This document shows, one piece after another, positions 54,710 to 62,050 of a stretch of DNA of 64,000 nucleotides (positions are counted from its first letter, which is position 1; every line of letters begins with the position of its first letter). Source of the stretch: an uncultured Bacteroidota bacterium (GTDB lineage Bacteria; Bacteroidota; Bacteroidia; 2-12-FULL-35-15); NCBI GenBank assembly GCA_903926385.1, contig CAIYIS010000036.1:62001-126000 (forward strand), written 5' to 3'. The translations under genes were made by a program, and so were the position numbers. Under the pieces are notes generated by a model. That model made no database searches. It was given only the letters and a program-made list of their open reading frames with translations, and was not told where the DNA came from.

Positions 54710-55696
54710 TTAATTATAAAAGTTGTAACCAAACTTTACAATTCCTATGGAAGCATTCTGATGGTCGCGGTTGGCTTCCGACTGAGGTAAATTAAAGGCA
54801 GGGTCGTACAGTATATTTATTTCATCGGTTACTACATCTTGTTTTATTTTTTTTTCTCCGATCAATGCACCGTTTGGACTGTATTCATAATACGATTCGG
54901 TTTTTACTATGCCGTTAGCATTGCTGGTAAATGTTTTTTCTATCAAACGATTTTTGTCGTCATATTTATAACTCGATTCTTCCCTCATCCAGCTAACAAT
55001 AAATTCATAATTTTCAGAAAGCTTATTACCTCTGTCATCATAATTAATAATGGCTTTTTTGTACACACGCCCTTCGTCATTGAGGCATGATTTCTTAATT
55101 TGTGTTGGTGTTTGCACAGCATATTCAAATGTTTCGGACGAAAGTACATTCTGAACACCTAACTTAAATTCTTTTTTATTTTCACTTACATTGGTTTCTT
55201 TACAATGCAGTTCTTTCGAAAGGCGTCCGTCTGCATTGTACTCGTAATAATAAGTATCATAATAATCGCCCGACTGAATCCGTTTTGAAATAATTCTGTT
55301 TTGATGGTCGTGAAAAAGGTTTACAAAAATGGTATCGTTAACATATCGGGTTACCGTTCGTGTGCCGGCAGGACGAATAACTCTGCCATGACGCACCAAA
55401 GCAGGTACTTCTTTTTCTTCGGTTTGGGCCAGACTGAAAATGGTGTAATAATAACGGGTAACATTTCCCAGTGTATCGAATTCGTAACCCTGTGTATTGC
55501 CTTTGTCTACTATCACTTCTCCATCGGGCTTATCCACTATCACCATTAAAATACTTTTGATTTTGTTTTGTTTAATCAGTGTAGGATTAAAGGTAAGCTG
55601 ACCTGCAGAAATATCTTTTGGTTTATTAACGATGAGTTGAGCAGAGCACAGGGTGCTGAACAAAACGGAAAGTAGGAGTAATACAAAAGTCCTCAC
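54710..55696 (-). CDS. Secreted protein with YD/RHS-like beta-hairpin repeats
   Basis: Starts with a GTG at 55696, one base after the stop of the preceding gene; this gives a clear signal peptide (RTFVLLLLSVLFSTLCSAQ). The longer frame from 55768 overlaps that gene by 71 bases and has no signal at its start. The 328-residue product contains repeated short segments of the form YYEYNADGRLSKE, YDDRGNKLSENYE, YKYDDKNRLIEKTF and YYEYSPNGALIGEK, which resemble YD repeats of RHS and related wall proteins. No core, toxin or sorting domain is attached. Function unknown; co-transcribed with the upstream gene. Confidence 0.75.
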   Translation of the reverse strand: MRTFVLLLLSVLFSTLCSAQLIVNKPKDISAGQLTFNPTLIKQNKIKSILMVIVDKPDGEVIVDKGNTQGYEFDTLGNVTRYYYTIFSLAQTEEKEVPALVRHGRVIRPAGTRTVTRYVNDTIFVNLFHDHQNRIISKRIQSGDYYDTYYYEYNADGRLSKELHCKETNVSENKKEFKLGVQNVLSSETFEYAVQTPTQIKKSCLNDEGRVYKKAIINYDDRGNKLSENYEFIVSWMREESSYKYDDKNRLIEKTFTSNANGIVKTESYYEYSPNGALIGEKKIKQDVVTDEINILYDPAFNLPQSEANRDHQNASIGIVKFGYNFYN

Positions 55697-55697
55697 G

Positions 55698-57779
55698 TTA
55701 GATAATTTGTTTAATCGCTTGTTCGGTTTCACTAACGGGTTGATGACATGTTTTTCCGGTACACACATATATTAACGTGTTGTTTTCGGTAAAACGATGG
55801 GTGAGTAATGGTAAAGAACTTTCGCTTGTGCTTCCTGCAAACAGTGTGTTCGGGAGAAAATGCGTATGAAATGTTTTTCGTTTCTCTGTGGCAGATTTTC
55901 CGGCAATAACTATTTCGTGATACGGTTGAGTAAAGTGTTGCAACAGCATCAGCCAGTTGCTGTATCCTTCGGGATAAGCTGCAATATGGGGAAGTACATT
56001 GTTCAACATGTGTCGGCAGGTGTCCATGTAGGCTTCGTTTTCGAAATGATGCGACAGAAGAAACAATGATTTTGCAATACTCGAATTAGAAGCAGGAATC
56101 ACATTGTCCGATAACTCTGTTTTACGACTGATAAGTGCTTTGTCGGTATCGGAAGTAAAATAAAACATCTTGGAATTGGTATCCTGAAAATGAAGAAGAC
56201 AATATTTCATCAGTTCGTTTGCCTGCTGAAGATAATGTTCATCGAAGGTGCAGCTGTATAAAGCAAGTAAAGCTTCTGTCAGAAAGGAATAATCTTCTAA
56301 AAAGCCACTGCTGTTTTTCCCTGCCACATGCGACAGGGATTTATCTTTGTTTACAGCATTTTCAAAAAGATAATCCACATTCTTAATAGCTATCTCAAGA
56401 AAATGAGGTTCGTTAAAAACAGTGTAGGCATCTGCACATGCTTTTGTCATCAGGGCATTCCACGAAGTGAGAATTTTATTATCCAATCCGGGACGGATAC
56501 GTTTTTCTCTTACTTCTAACAGTTGTGTTTTGAATGCAGCGATAATCGTATTTAATTCTGCTATGGTAATTCTATGCTTATTAGCCACCTCTTCATCGCT
56601 GTCGTTTCGCAGCAGAATATAATTATCATGTTCCCACAAACCAAGATGATTTACATTGTAATAATCTGCTATGATATTGAATTTGTCTTTTGCTATTTGC
56701 TGCAATTCTTCTTTATTCCAAACATAATATTTTCCTTCCACACCTTCTGAATCTGCATCGAGAGCTGAATAAAAACCACCCTGAGCAGAGGTTAATTCCC
56801 GTTCAACAAAAGCAATGGTATCGTACACCACTTGTTTGTACAACGGATTACGAGTAGCCTGAAAAGCCTCCGAATAAAGCGTTACAAGCTGTGCATTGTC
56901 GTAAAGCATTTTTTCGAAATGCGGAACTTTCCAATATCGGTCTACCGAATAGCGAGAAAAACCACCGCCTATCTGGTCGTAAATGCCACCGTAAGCCATT
57001 TTTGTAAGCGTAAGTTCTATGTGTTCGTTCAACGCTTCGCGCTCCGGGGAAGTAAGAGCAGAAGAATAACCCAGACGAAGCAGAAACTGATAATTATTGG
57101 GCAATGGAAACTTAGGTGCTCTGTCGGGGCCGCCTTCTCTGTTGTCGAATCGTTTTTTCCATTCACGATAGCTGGTAAGCAATGCATCTGTGCTCAATTC
57201 ACCTGGCTCTGGATTTACCTTTACTAATTCGGCCAACTTAACACCTTCGGTTAATTGAGTGGCATATTCCATCGCCTTTTCTCTTTCGTTTTCGAAAAGC
57301 TCGGCTATGCTCGATAAAATTTGCATCCATCTTTGTTTAGGAAAATAAGTTCCTCCATACAGAGGTCGCCCATCGGGCAAAGCAAAACAATTAAGAGGCC
57401 AGCCTCCTTGTCCGGTCATGAGTTGCACAGCTGTCATGTATATCTGGTCTACATCGGGGCGCTCTTCGCGGTCCACTTTGATGCAGATAAAATGTTGGTT
57501 CATCAACTCGGCTACCTCGTTGTCTTCAAAACTTTCGTGTTCCATTACATGACACCAATGGCAAGCCGAATAACCAATGCTGATTAAAATAGGTTTATCC
57601 TCCTGACGTGCTTTTTCCAGTATCTCATCGCTCCATGCATACCACTTTACGGGGTTATAGGCATGTTGCAGAAGGTAAGGACTGGTTTCGTTTATCAGAG
57701 CATTAGTGGCTCTTTTCTTTTCTTCCCCGGAGGGGAAAGACGAAGGTTGTGAAGTGTTTTCGGGTTGGTTGGTATTCAT
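55698..57779 (-). CDS. DUF255 thioredoxin-fold protein (YyaL/SPATA20 type)
   Basis: A 693-residue cytoplasmic protein. Residues about 25-180 form the DUF255 thioredoxin-like domain: [18 protein letters not shown], the CxxC site Cys73-His-Trp-Cys76 in [14 protein letters not shown], and [28 protein letters not shown]. The remainder is an alpha/alpha-barrel resembling six-hairpin glycosidases ([30 protein letters not shown]). The family is widespread and its reaction is unknown. The first 22 residues ([13 protein letters not shown] part) are encoded by a GC-rich hairpin repeat, so this N-terminus is probably recent and dispensable. It is followed by a gene starting one base after its stop. Confidence 0.88.
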   Translation of the reverse strand: MNTNQPENTSQPSSFPSGEEKKRATNALINETSPYLLQHAYNPVKWYAWSDEILEKARQEDKPILISIGYSACHWCHVMEHESFEDNEVAELMNQHFICIKVDREERPDVDQIYMTAVQLMTGQGGWPLNCFALPDGRPLYGGTYFPKQRWMQILSSIAELFENEREKAMEYATQLTEGVKLAELVKVNPEPGELSTDALLTSYREWKKRFDNREGGPDRAPKFPLPNNYQFLLRLGYSSALTSPEREALNEHIELTLTKMAYGGIYDQIGGGFSRYSVDRYWKVPHFEKMLYDNAQLVTLYSEAFQATRNPLYKQVVYDTIAFVERELTSAQGGFYSALDADSEGVEGKYYVWNKEELQQIAKDKFNIIADYYNVNHLGLWEHDNYILLRNDSDEEVANKHRITIAELNTIIAAFKTQLLEVREKRIRPGLDNKILTSWNALMTKACADAYTVFNEPHFLEIAIKNVDYLFENAVNKDKSLSHVAGKNSSGFLEDYSFLTEALLALYSCTFDEHYLQQANELMKYCLLHFQDTNSKMFYFTSDTDKALISRKTELSDNVIPASNSSIAKSLFLLSHHFENEAYMDTCRHMLNNVLPHIAAYPEGYSNWLMLLQHFTQPYHEIVIAGKSATEKRKTFHTHFLPNTLFAGSTSESSLPLLTHRFTENNTLIYVCTGKTCHQPVSETEQAIKQII

Positions 57780-57816
57780 TACATCTTTTGGTGTTGCTCA
57801 TTTCCCGAAGGGGAAA
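57723..57816. repeat. Two GC-rich hairpins at the start of the DUF255 gene
   Basis: TTCCCC (57723-57728) pairs with GGGGAA (57732-57737) inside the first codons, and TTTCCC (57801-57806) with GGGAAA (57811-57816) in the leader. Both share the C-run/G-run design of the elements at 12.2, 28.2, 28.3 and 59.9 kb. Confidence 0.6.
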
Positions 57817-57835
57817 AAGCAAACAAGTTGGGTTG

Positions 57836-58303
57836 TTATTTAATTAAATTTAAGGGTACACTCTTGGTTATGTCGATAGGGAAACTGTGCTTAATAAAAA
57901 GCTTTCCTGCTTTTAAATTTCCTTTTAGTTCTATCTTCACAGTCTTGCTCATAGCCATGGCAATGATTTTAGGAATATCAGTAATACTCAGGTTACCGAA
58001 ATCTGATTTAATCTTAAACTTATAGGTGTCTTCGGAGTTTCTTTTAATCCTTACATTCTTTTCGAGATGAGCTTTGCCCACATTCATGCCGTTAATGGTT
58101 ACATCCATTTCGGAGTGATAAATGGTAAAACCCTTGTTGTTCGGATTATTTATTTTTGCTGTAAGTTCTGCTTCCACCCCGTTTTGCGATAGCTTCAGTA
58201 GTTTCATGTTTTCTATTCCGCTAAAAGTTACCTGCTGATAAGGGCCACACGAAGCCAGCAGCAGTGTGCATAGCGAAAGAAAGGTGATGTATAGTTTTGT
58301 CAT
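57836..58303 (-). CDS. LEA14-like lipoprotein
   Basis: A 155-residue lipoprotein with lipobox LLASC at about residues 15-19. The mature part is one LEA type 2 / WHy-like beta-sandwich (VEAELTAKINNPNNKGFTIYHSEMDVTINGMNVGKAHLEKNVRIK). The NPN motif after two strands is the family mark. Such proteins are known from desiccation-related sets and in Bacteroidota as lipoproteins of unknown role. It lies 56 bases upstream of the DUF255 gene on the same strand and is probably co-transcribed. Confidence 0.85.
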   Translation of the reverse strand: MTKLYITFLSLCTLLLASCGPYQQVTFSGIENMKLLKLSQNGVEAELTAKINNPNNKGFTIYHSEMDVTINGMNVGKAHLEKNVRIKRNSEDTYKFKIKSDFGNLSITDIPKIIAMAMSKTVKIELKGNLKAGKLFIKHSFPIDITKSVPLNLIK

Positions 58304-58454
58304 TATCTGTTTTTATTGAAAGCCGTCAAAACTACAAAATAATAGAACACCGAAAAGAAGAGATATCTTTAACTCTACCCTTTGCTTGTTCGTGTATGGC
58401 TGTATTAACAATGTTATGTTATTATTACTTGTATTAAATTTGTTTTTAAGCCGC

Positions 58455-58481
58455 TTGGTTATGAAAAAAGAATTAATTTTG
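58455..58481 (+). promoter_or_regulatory. Candidate promoter of the MgtE-domain/Nramp operon
   Basis: TTG (58455-58457), a 16-base spacer and TAATTTTG (58474-58481). A second TAnnTTTG box, TAAATTTG, lies at 58435-58442. The leader to the ATG at 58622 would be about 135-175 bases. A 30-residue ORF at 58461-58553 overlaps this region and has no other support. The rest of the 318-base gap holds only the hairpin at 58587-58617. Confidence 0.35.
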
Positions 58482-58586
58482 CGCGATTTATTTTTTCAGC
58501 AATCAATAATGGACGAAGGCCCGAGTAGTAGATATTTAAACAACCTAAAGTAAATAGGGCGGCAATCTGAATTCTTTTCAGTAATT

Positions 58587-58617
58587 GCTTCCTTCTTTAC
58601 TACATAAGAAAGGAAGC
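58587..58617 (+). promoter_or_regulatory. Hairpin that could mask the ribosome-binding site
   Basis: GCTTCCTT (58587-58594) pairs with AAGGAAGC (58610-58617), extended inward after one mismatch. The right arm holds the AAGGAAG Shine-Dalgarno-like sequence six bases before the ATG. Such a sequence is rare in this window, so the pairing may control translation. Confidence 0.5.
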
Positions 58618-58621
58618 GATT

Positions 58622-59896
58622 ATGACTTCACAAATTACATTTTATTTAAGCAGGCTCATTGGTTCGCGATGCGTGGATGCCAATGGAAAAGTGGTGGGCG
58701 TTTTGAAAGATTTGATTATCGAAAATCAAACACATACGGAGGACGACAGCGAACCCATTCGCCCCAGAGTGCTTGCTTTTCAGATAAAACACAAGAGCCA
58801 TATTACTTACCTCAATGCTGAGTTTATCCATATCGAAAAGAAAAAAGATAATTATAAAATAATCTGCGATAAAGTGGAGCATGCTCATGCCGATGTTATT
58901 CATCATGCCCTGTTTTTGGTGGATAATGTGCTCGACAAACAAATAGTAGACATTAACGGACGAAAGCTGGTTAGGGTAAACGATGTGAGGCTGGTGGCTG
59001 TGCCTTCGGGTATTTATGCATTGGCTGTGGATGTGGGAGTAGAAGGTTTGCTCCGCAGAATTGGCATTGCCAAACAAATAAGCACTGTGCTCAAACCTTT
59101 CAGTGCTTCCATTCCTTCTAAGTTTTTTCTTTGGGACGATATAGCGGCTGTAGATTATGGCCATTCGGGCATTAAGCTTTCCAAAACCGTGGCTAAGTTA
59201 GAAACCCTGCATCCATCGGATGTGGCCGATATTATTGAAGATTTTGGTAAGCACGAAGGTTCGCGGGTGTTCGAAGCATTGGACGAAGAACATGCAGCCG
59301 ATGTGTTGGAAGAGCTCGAACCACATGCTCAGGTTCAGATTATCGAAAGTCTTTCGGTAGAAAAGGCGGCTGATGTACTCGAAAAGATGCCGGCAGACGA
59401 AGTGGCCGACTTGCTCGAAGAGTTAGGCGAAGAAAAAGCCGAACAGCTATTGATGGAAATGGACAGAGAATCGTCTGACGAGGTGCGCGAACTACTCGAG
59501 TATCCCGGCCATTCGGTGGGAAGTATTATGAGTACCGATTATTTTGTGTTTCACGAAAACACGGTGATTAATGATGTGCTCATTAAACTGAGAGAACAAA
59601 AACCCGAAGCCAATACCATTTATGCTTTATTTGTTATTGATAAATCGGATAAATTTTTGTCGGTGGTTACGCTTCGCGATTTGGTGGTGGCTCCTCCCGA
59701 CAAACGGATGAAAGATATTATGAAAAAGAAACCCATTTCTGTGTTTGATGATGACGACATTGATGTGTTGGGCGACCTGGTGTCGAAATACAATTTGCTG
59801 GCTGTGCCGGTTATCAACAAACAAAGGCAACTGGAAGGTATGGTGGTGATTGATGATATTGTGGAAGATTTATTAAATAAAGGGAAGACGAAATAA
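58622..59896 (+). CDS. PRC-barrel / MgtE N-domain / CBS-pair protein without membrane domain
   Basis: A 424-residue cytoplasmic protein. Residues about 1-75 and 100-170 look like PRC-barrel modules (LIGSRCVDANGKVVGVLKDL, VLDKQIVDINGRKLVRVNDV). From about 195 to 295 is an MgtE N-terminal superhelix (LHPSDVADIIEDFGKHEGS, DEVADLLEELGEEKAEQLLMEM). A CBS pair follows at about 298-420 (VGSIMSTDYFVF, MVVIDDIVEDLL). This is the Mg2+-sensing cytoplasmic part of MgtE channels, but the transmembrane domain is missing. The next gene is an Nramp homologue, which suggests that this protein gates or regulates that transporter according to Mg2+ level. Confidence 0.88.
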   Translation: MTSQITFYLSRLIGSRCVDANGKVVGVLKDLIIENQTHTEDDSEPIRPRVLAFQIKHKSHITYLNAEFIHIEKKKDNYKIICDKVEHAHADVIHHALFLVDNVLDKQIVDINGRKLVRVNDVRLVAVPSGIYALAVDVGVEGLLRRIGIAKQISTVLKPFSASIPSKFFLWDDIAAVDYGHSGIKLSKTVAKLETLHPSDVADIIEDFGKHEGSRVFEALDEEHAADVLEELEPHAQVQIIESLSVEKAADVLEKMPADEVADLLEELGEEKAEQLLMEMDRESSDEVRELLEYPGHSVGSIMSTDYFVFHENTVINDVLIKLREQKPEANTIYALFVIDKSDKFLSVVTLRDLVVAPPDKRMKDIMKKKPISVFDDDDIDVLGDLVSKYNLLAVPVINKQRQLEGMVVIDDIVEDLLNKGKTK

Positions 59897-59902
59897 GAAA
59901 GG

Positions 59903-59926
59903 GCCTCGCCCCTGTTAGGGAGAGGC
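59903..59926. repeat. GC-rich hairpin between the MgtE-domain and Nramp genes
   Basis: GCCTC (59903-59907) with GAGGC (59922-59926), and an inner CCCT / AGGG pair. It lies six bases after the stop codon and belongs to the GC-rich hairpin set of this window. Confidence 0.55.
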
Positions 59927-59981
59927 GATGATAAAGTAATTTATCGATGGACTTATTCAACAAAAGAAACAAATACGCTGT

Positions 59982-61232
59982 ATGGCTTTATTAAAAATGA
60001 AACGAAAAAAGTTCTGGGCTCAGCTGGCCATATTTGCTGCTGTGCTCGGGCCGGGCATTATTACAGGTAGTGTGGACAATGATGCCGGAGGTATTACCAC
60101 TTACTCTGTGGCAGGAGCCATGTATGGTTATCAGCTGGTGTGGACTCTTATTCCTTCGTTTATTGTTTTAATTATTATTCAGGAAATGAATGCCCGCATG
60201 GGTATAGTTACCGGAAAAGGACTGGCCGACCTTATTCGCGAAAATGCAGGCGTTAAAGTTACTTTCTTTATTTTCCTGGGTTTGCTGGTGGCCGACATAG
60301 GCAATACCACCACAGAGTTTGCCGGTGTGGCAGGCAGTATGGAGGTGTTTGGCGTGAGCAAATATATAGCGGTGCCTCTGGTGGCTTTTTCCATCTGGAT
60401 ACTGGTGGTAAAAGGTACTTATCAAAGTGCCGAAAAGATTTTCCTCGTGTTTAGCGTTTGTTTGCTTACGTATATTGTATCGGCCATTATGGGAAAACCC
60501 CACTGGGCCGAAATAGGACATTCCATTGCTCACCCTTCGTTAGACATGAATTCGCAAAGCATTGCTCTCGTTATTGGTTTGGTAGGAACCACCATTGCTC
60601 CCTGGATGCAGTTTTACATGCAGTCGTCTGTTATCGAAAAAGGATTGAAAATGAAAAACTATAAATATGTACTCATCGACATATTGATAGGTTGCATAGC
60701 CACAGTGGTGGTTGCTTTTTTTATCATCATTGCCTGCGCATCCACACTTCACGAAAACGGTATAGTAATAAACGAAGCCAAAGATGCCGCCATGGCTCTC
60801 AAACCTCTGGCAGGCGCACTGGCAGGTTATGTTTACGCCTTCGGACTCTTTATTGCCTCCATCTTTTCGGCCACCATATTGCCTCTTGCCACAGCTTTTT
60901 ATGTATGCGAAGCCTTTGGTTTCGAAGCCGGAATAGACAAGAAATGGAAAGAAGCTCCCGAGTTTTATACCCTTTACACCGGCATCATTGCCATTTCTGC
61001 CTTAATTATCCTTATCCCTAATGCACCTCTTATCAGCATCAGTTTATGGTCGCAGGTGCTCAACGGTATGTTGCTCCCTGTGGTGTTGGTTTGTATGATT
61101 TTGCTCGTAAACGACAAACGCATTATGGGCAAATATGTAAACAAAACAGTAAACAATGTAATAGGTTGGACTGCCGTAGCCGTGCTTGTAGCCCTTTCGG
61201 GTATCTTATTGCTAATGCCGTTTTTTAAATAG
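59982..61232 (+). CDS. Nramp (SLC11) family transporter, probable Mg2+ type
   Basis: A 416-residue inner-membrane protein with about eleven helices of the LeuT-like fold. In helix 1 the usual DPGN is replaced by D34-A-G-G within GSVDNDAGGITTYS. In helix 6 the usual MPH is replaced by A206-P-W (GTTIAPWMQFYMQ). The methionine that gives classical Nramp proteins preference for Mn2+ and Fe2+ is therefore absent, as known for Nramp-related magnesium transporters. The upstream gene encodes the MgtE sensory domains, which supports Mg2+ as substrate. Other divalent or trivalent ions are not excluded. Confidence 0.9.
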   Translation: MALLKMKRKKFWAQLAIFAAVLGPGIITGSVDNDAGGITTYSVAGAMYGYQLVWTLIPSFIVLIIIQEMNARMGIVTGKGLADLIRENAGVKVTFFIFLGLLVADIGNTTTEFAGVAGSMEVFGVSKYIAVPLVAFSIWILVVKGTYQSAEKIFLVFSVCLLTYIVSAIMGKPHWAEIGHSIAHPSLDMNSQSIALVIGLVGTTIAPWMQFYMQSSVIEKGLKMKNYKYVLIDILIGCIATVVVAFFIIIACASTLHENGIVINEAKDAAMALKPLAGALAGYVYAFGLFIASIFSATILPLATAFYVCEAFGFEAGIDKKWKEAPEFYTLYTGIIAISALIILIPNAPLISISLWSQVLNGMLLPVVLVCMILLVNDKRIMGKYVNKTVNNVIGWTAVAVLVALSGILLLMPFFK

Positions 61233-61233
61233 T

Positions 61234-61265
61234 CAATTGGGCAATTTGTCAATTGTTCAATTTGG
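61234..61265. repeat. CAATT repeats at exact 8-bp spacing
   Basis: CAATT begins at 61234, 61242, 61250 and 61258, directly after the Nramp stop codon. Confidence 0.6.
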
Positions 61266-61275
61266 CAGTAGGCAA

Positions 61276-61338
61276 TCTCATATCTCATATCCCAATACTC
61301 AAATCTCAATACTCACATCTCACATCTCACATCTAAAT
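61276..61338. repeat. Tandem repeat with 7-bp period, 9 units
   Basis: Nine consecutive 7-bp units (tctcata, tctcata, tcccaat, actcaaa, tctcaat, actcaca, tctcaca, tctcaca, tctaaat). The array lies 49 bases before the 21-bp array; 21 is three times 7. Confidence 0.85.
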
Positions 61339-61353
61339 AGTAGGAGTGAGGTG

Positions 61354-61656
61354 TTAATTACCGTTTTCTTTTATCAAACTATCAAGTTCTGGAAGTAAAA
61401 AGCAAGTTTCTTTTCGAAAAATGTCATCTTCTTTTCGAAACATGCAATCTTCTAAACGAAACTTATCATCTTCTAAACGAAACATGCAATCTTCTTTTTG
61501 AAACATGCAATCTTCTAAACGAAACTTATCATCTTCTAAACGAAACACGCAATCTTCTTTTTGAAACATGCAATCTTCGTTCAGAAACATGCAATTTTCG
61601 ATTTTCAGTAAGCAATCTTCTCCCGGCAACTTATCAGATTTCAAAAAAAACCTCAT
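61354..61656 (-). other. 100-residue ORF made of heptapeptide repeats, coding status doubtful
   Basis: The minus strand of the 21-bp array is open for 100 residues from an ATG at 61656. It reads as heptads of the type EDCMFRK, EDDKFRL and EDCMFQK with strict 7-residue spacing, rich in Asp, Glu, Cys, Phe and Lys. Openness could be a by-product of a 21-bp unit without a stop in this frame. No promoter box or signal peptide was seen. The related arrays at 24.6 and 45.1 kb do not support a coding role. Confidence 0.3.
61387..61638. repeat. Tandem repeat, 12 units of 21 bp with a 63-bp higher-order copy
   Basis: Twelve 21-bp units from 61387 to 61638, all the same length. Most begin TTCT, carry CGAAAC or TGAAAC in the middle and end ATGCAATC or TTATCATC. 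Units at 61450, 61471 and 61492 recur in the same order at 61513, 61534 and 61555 with one base changed in 63, showing a recent three-unit duplication. The array fills most of the 506-base gap between the Nramp gene and 61739. Confidence 0.93.
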
Positions 61657-61722
61657 TTTTTACCCTATACTTATTATATATGTATATTTTTTGATGATTT
61701 CTCATCACAACAAATTCCCACC

Positions 61723-61730
61723 TATCTTTG
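61723..61730 (+). promoter_or_regulatory. TAnnTTTG box eight bases before an ATG
   Basis: TATCTTTG matches the Bacteroidota -7 consensus and is followed by CACCCTAA and the ATG at 61739. The transcript would be nearly leaderless. Confidence 0.5.
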
Positions 61731-61738
61731 CACCCTAA

Positions 61739-62041
61739 ATGATTTATTTAAAAAAATATTTGCGTGTAAAACTTCTGCTCGAAAATGTATGTACATACGA
61801 GTTAAAGGGCGTTTATCGCCCACAGGCATATATAAAGGAAGCTAAAAGCTACTGCACCGAATGTCAGATGGAGCTATACAAAAAGCCACTTATGCCAACC
61901 GAAAGCAGAGTAATAGATGCAGTGCTTTATGCCCCTCACGGATATGGCGAGTTTTTACAACAAGGAAGTTTGTTAACTTTGCGCAATGGTTTGGATATAG
62001 AAGCCAAAGCAATCGTGTTAGAAATTACAGGATACAAGTAG
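61739..62041 (+). CDS. Small protein resembling EF-Tu domain III
   Basis: A 100-residue cytoplasmic protein. The order GVYRPQAYIKE, then PLMPTESRVIDAVLY, then FLQQGSLLTLRNGLDIEAKAIVLEI parallels EF-Tu domain III (GYRPQFY, then MVMPGDNV, then GLRFAIREGGRTVGAGVV). No GTPase domain is attached. A CTEC pair lies in the central loop. The role is unknown; a binding beta-barrel acting on its own is the simplest reading. The call rests on reading by eye. It starts close behind a promoter box and is followed by the TPR gene after nine bases. Confidence 0.72.
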   Translation: MIYLKKYLRVKLLLENVCTYELKGVYRPQAYIKEAKSYCTECQMELYKKPLMPTESRVIDAVLYAPHGYGEFLQQGSLLTLRNGLDIEAKAIVLEITGYK

Positions 62042-62050
62042 CAATTATAG

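Noticed and set aside
55698-55768. Start of the YD-repeat protein overlapping the DUF255 gene
   Set aside because: A GTG directly after the upstream stop gives a clean signal peptide. The longer form has a charged leader not found before signal peptides.
58461-58553. 30-residue ORF in the leader of the MgtE-domain gene
   Set aside because: It has no ribosome-binding site, overlaps the candidate promoter and shows no recognisable feature. It remains possible only as a leader peptide.
61387-61638. CRISPR array
   Set aside because: Units are directly adjacent and 21 bp long, with no unique spacers of constant length between identical repeats, and no cas gene is in the window. The same holds for the arrays at 24.6 and 45.1 kb.
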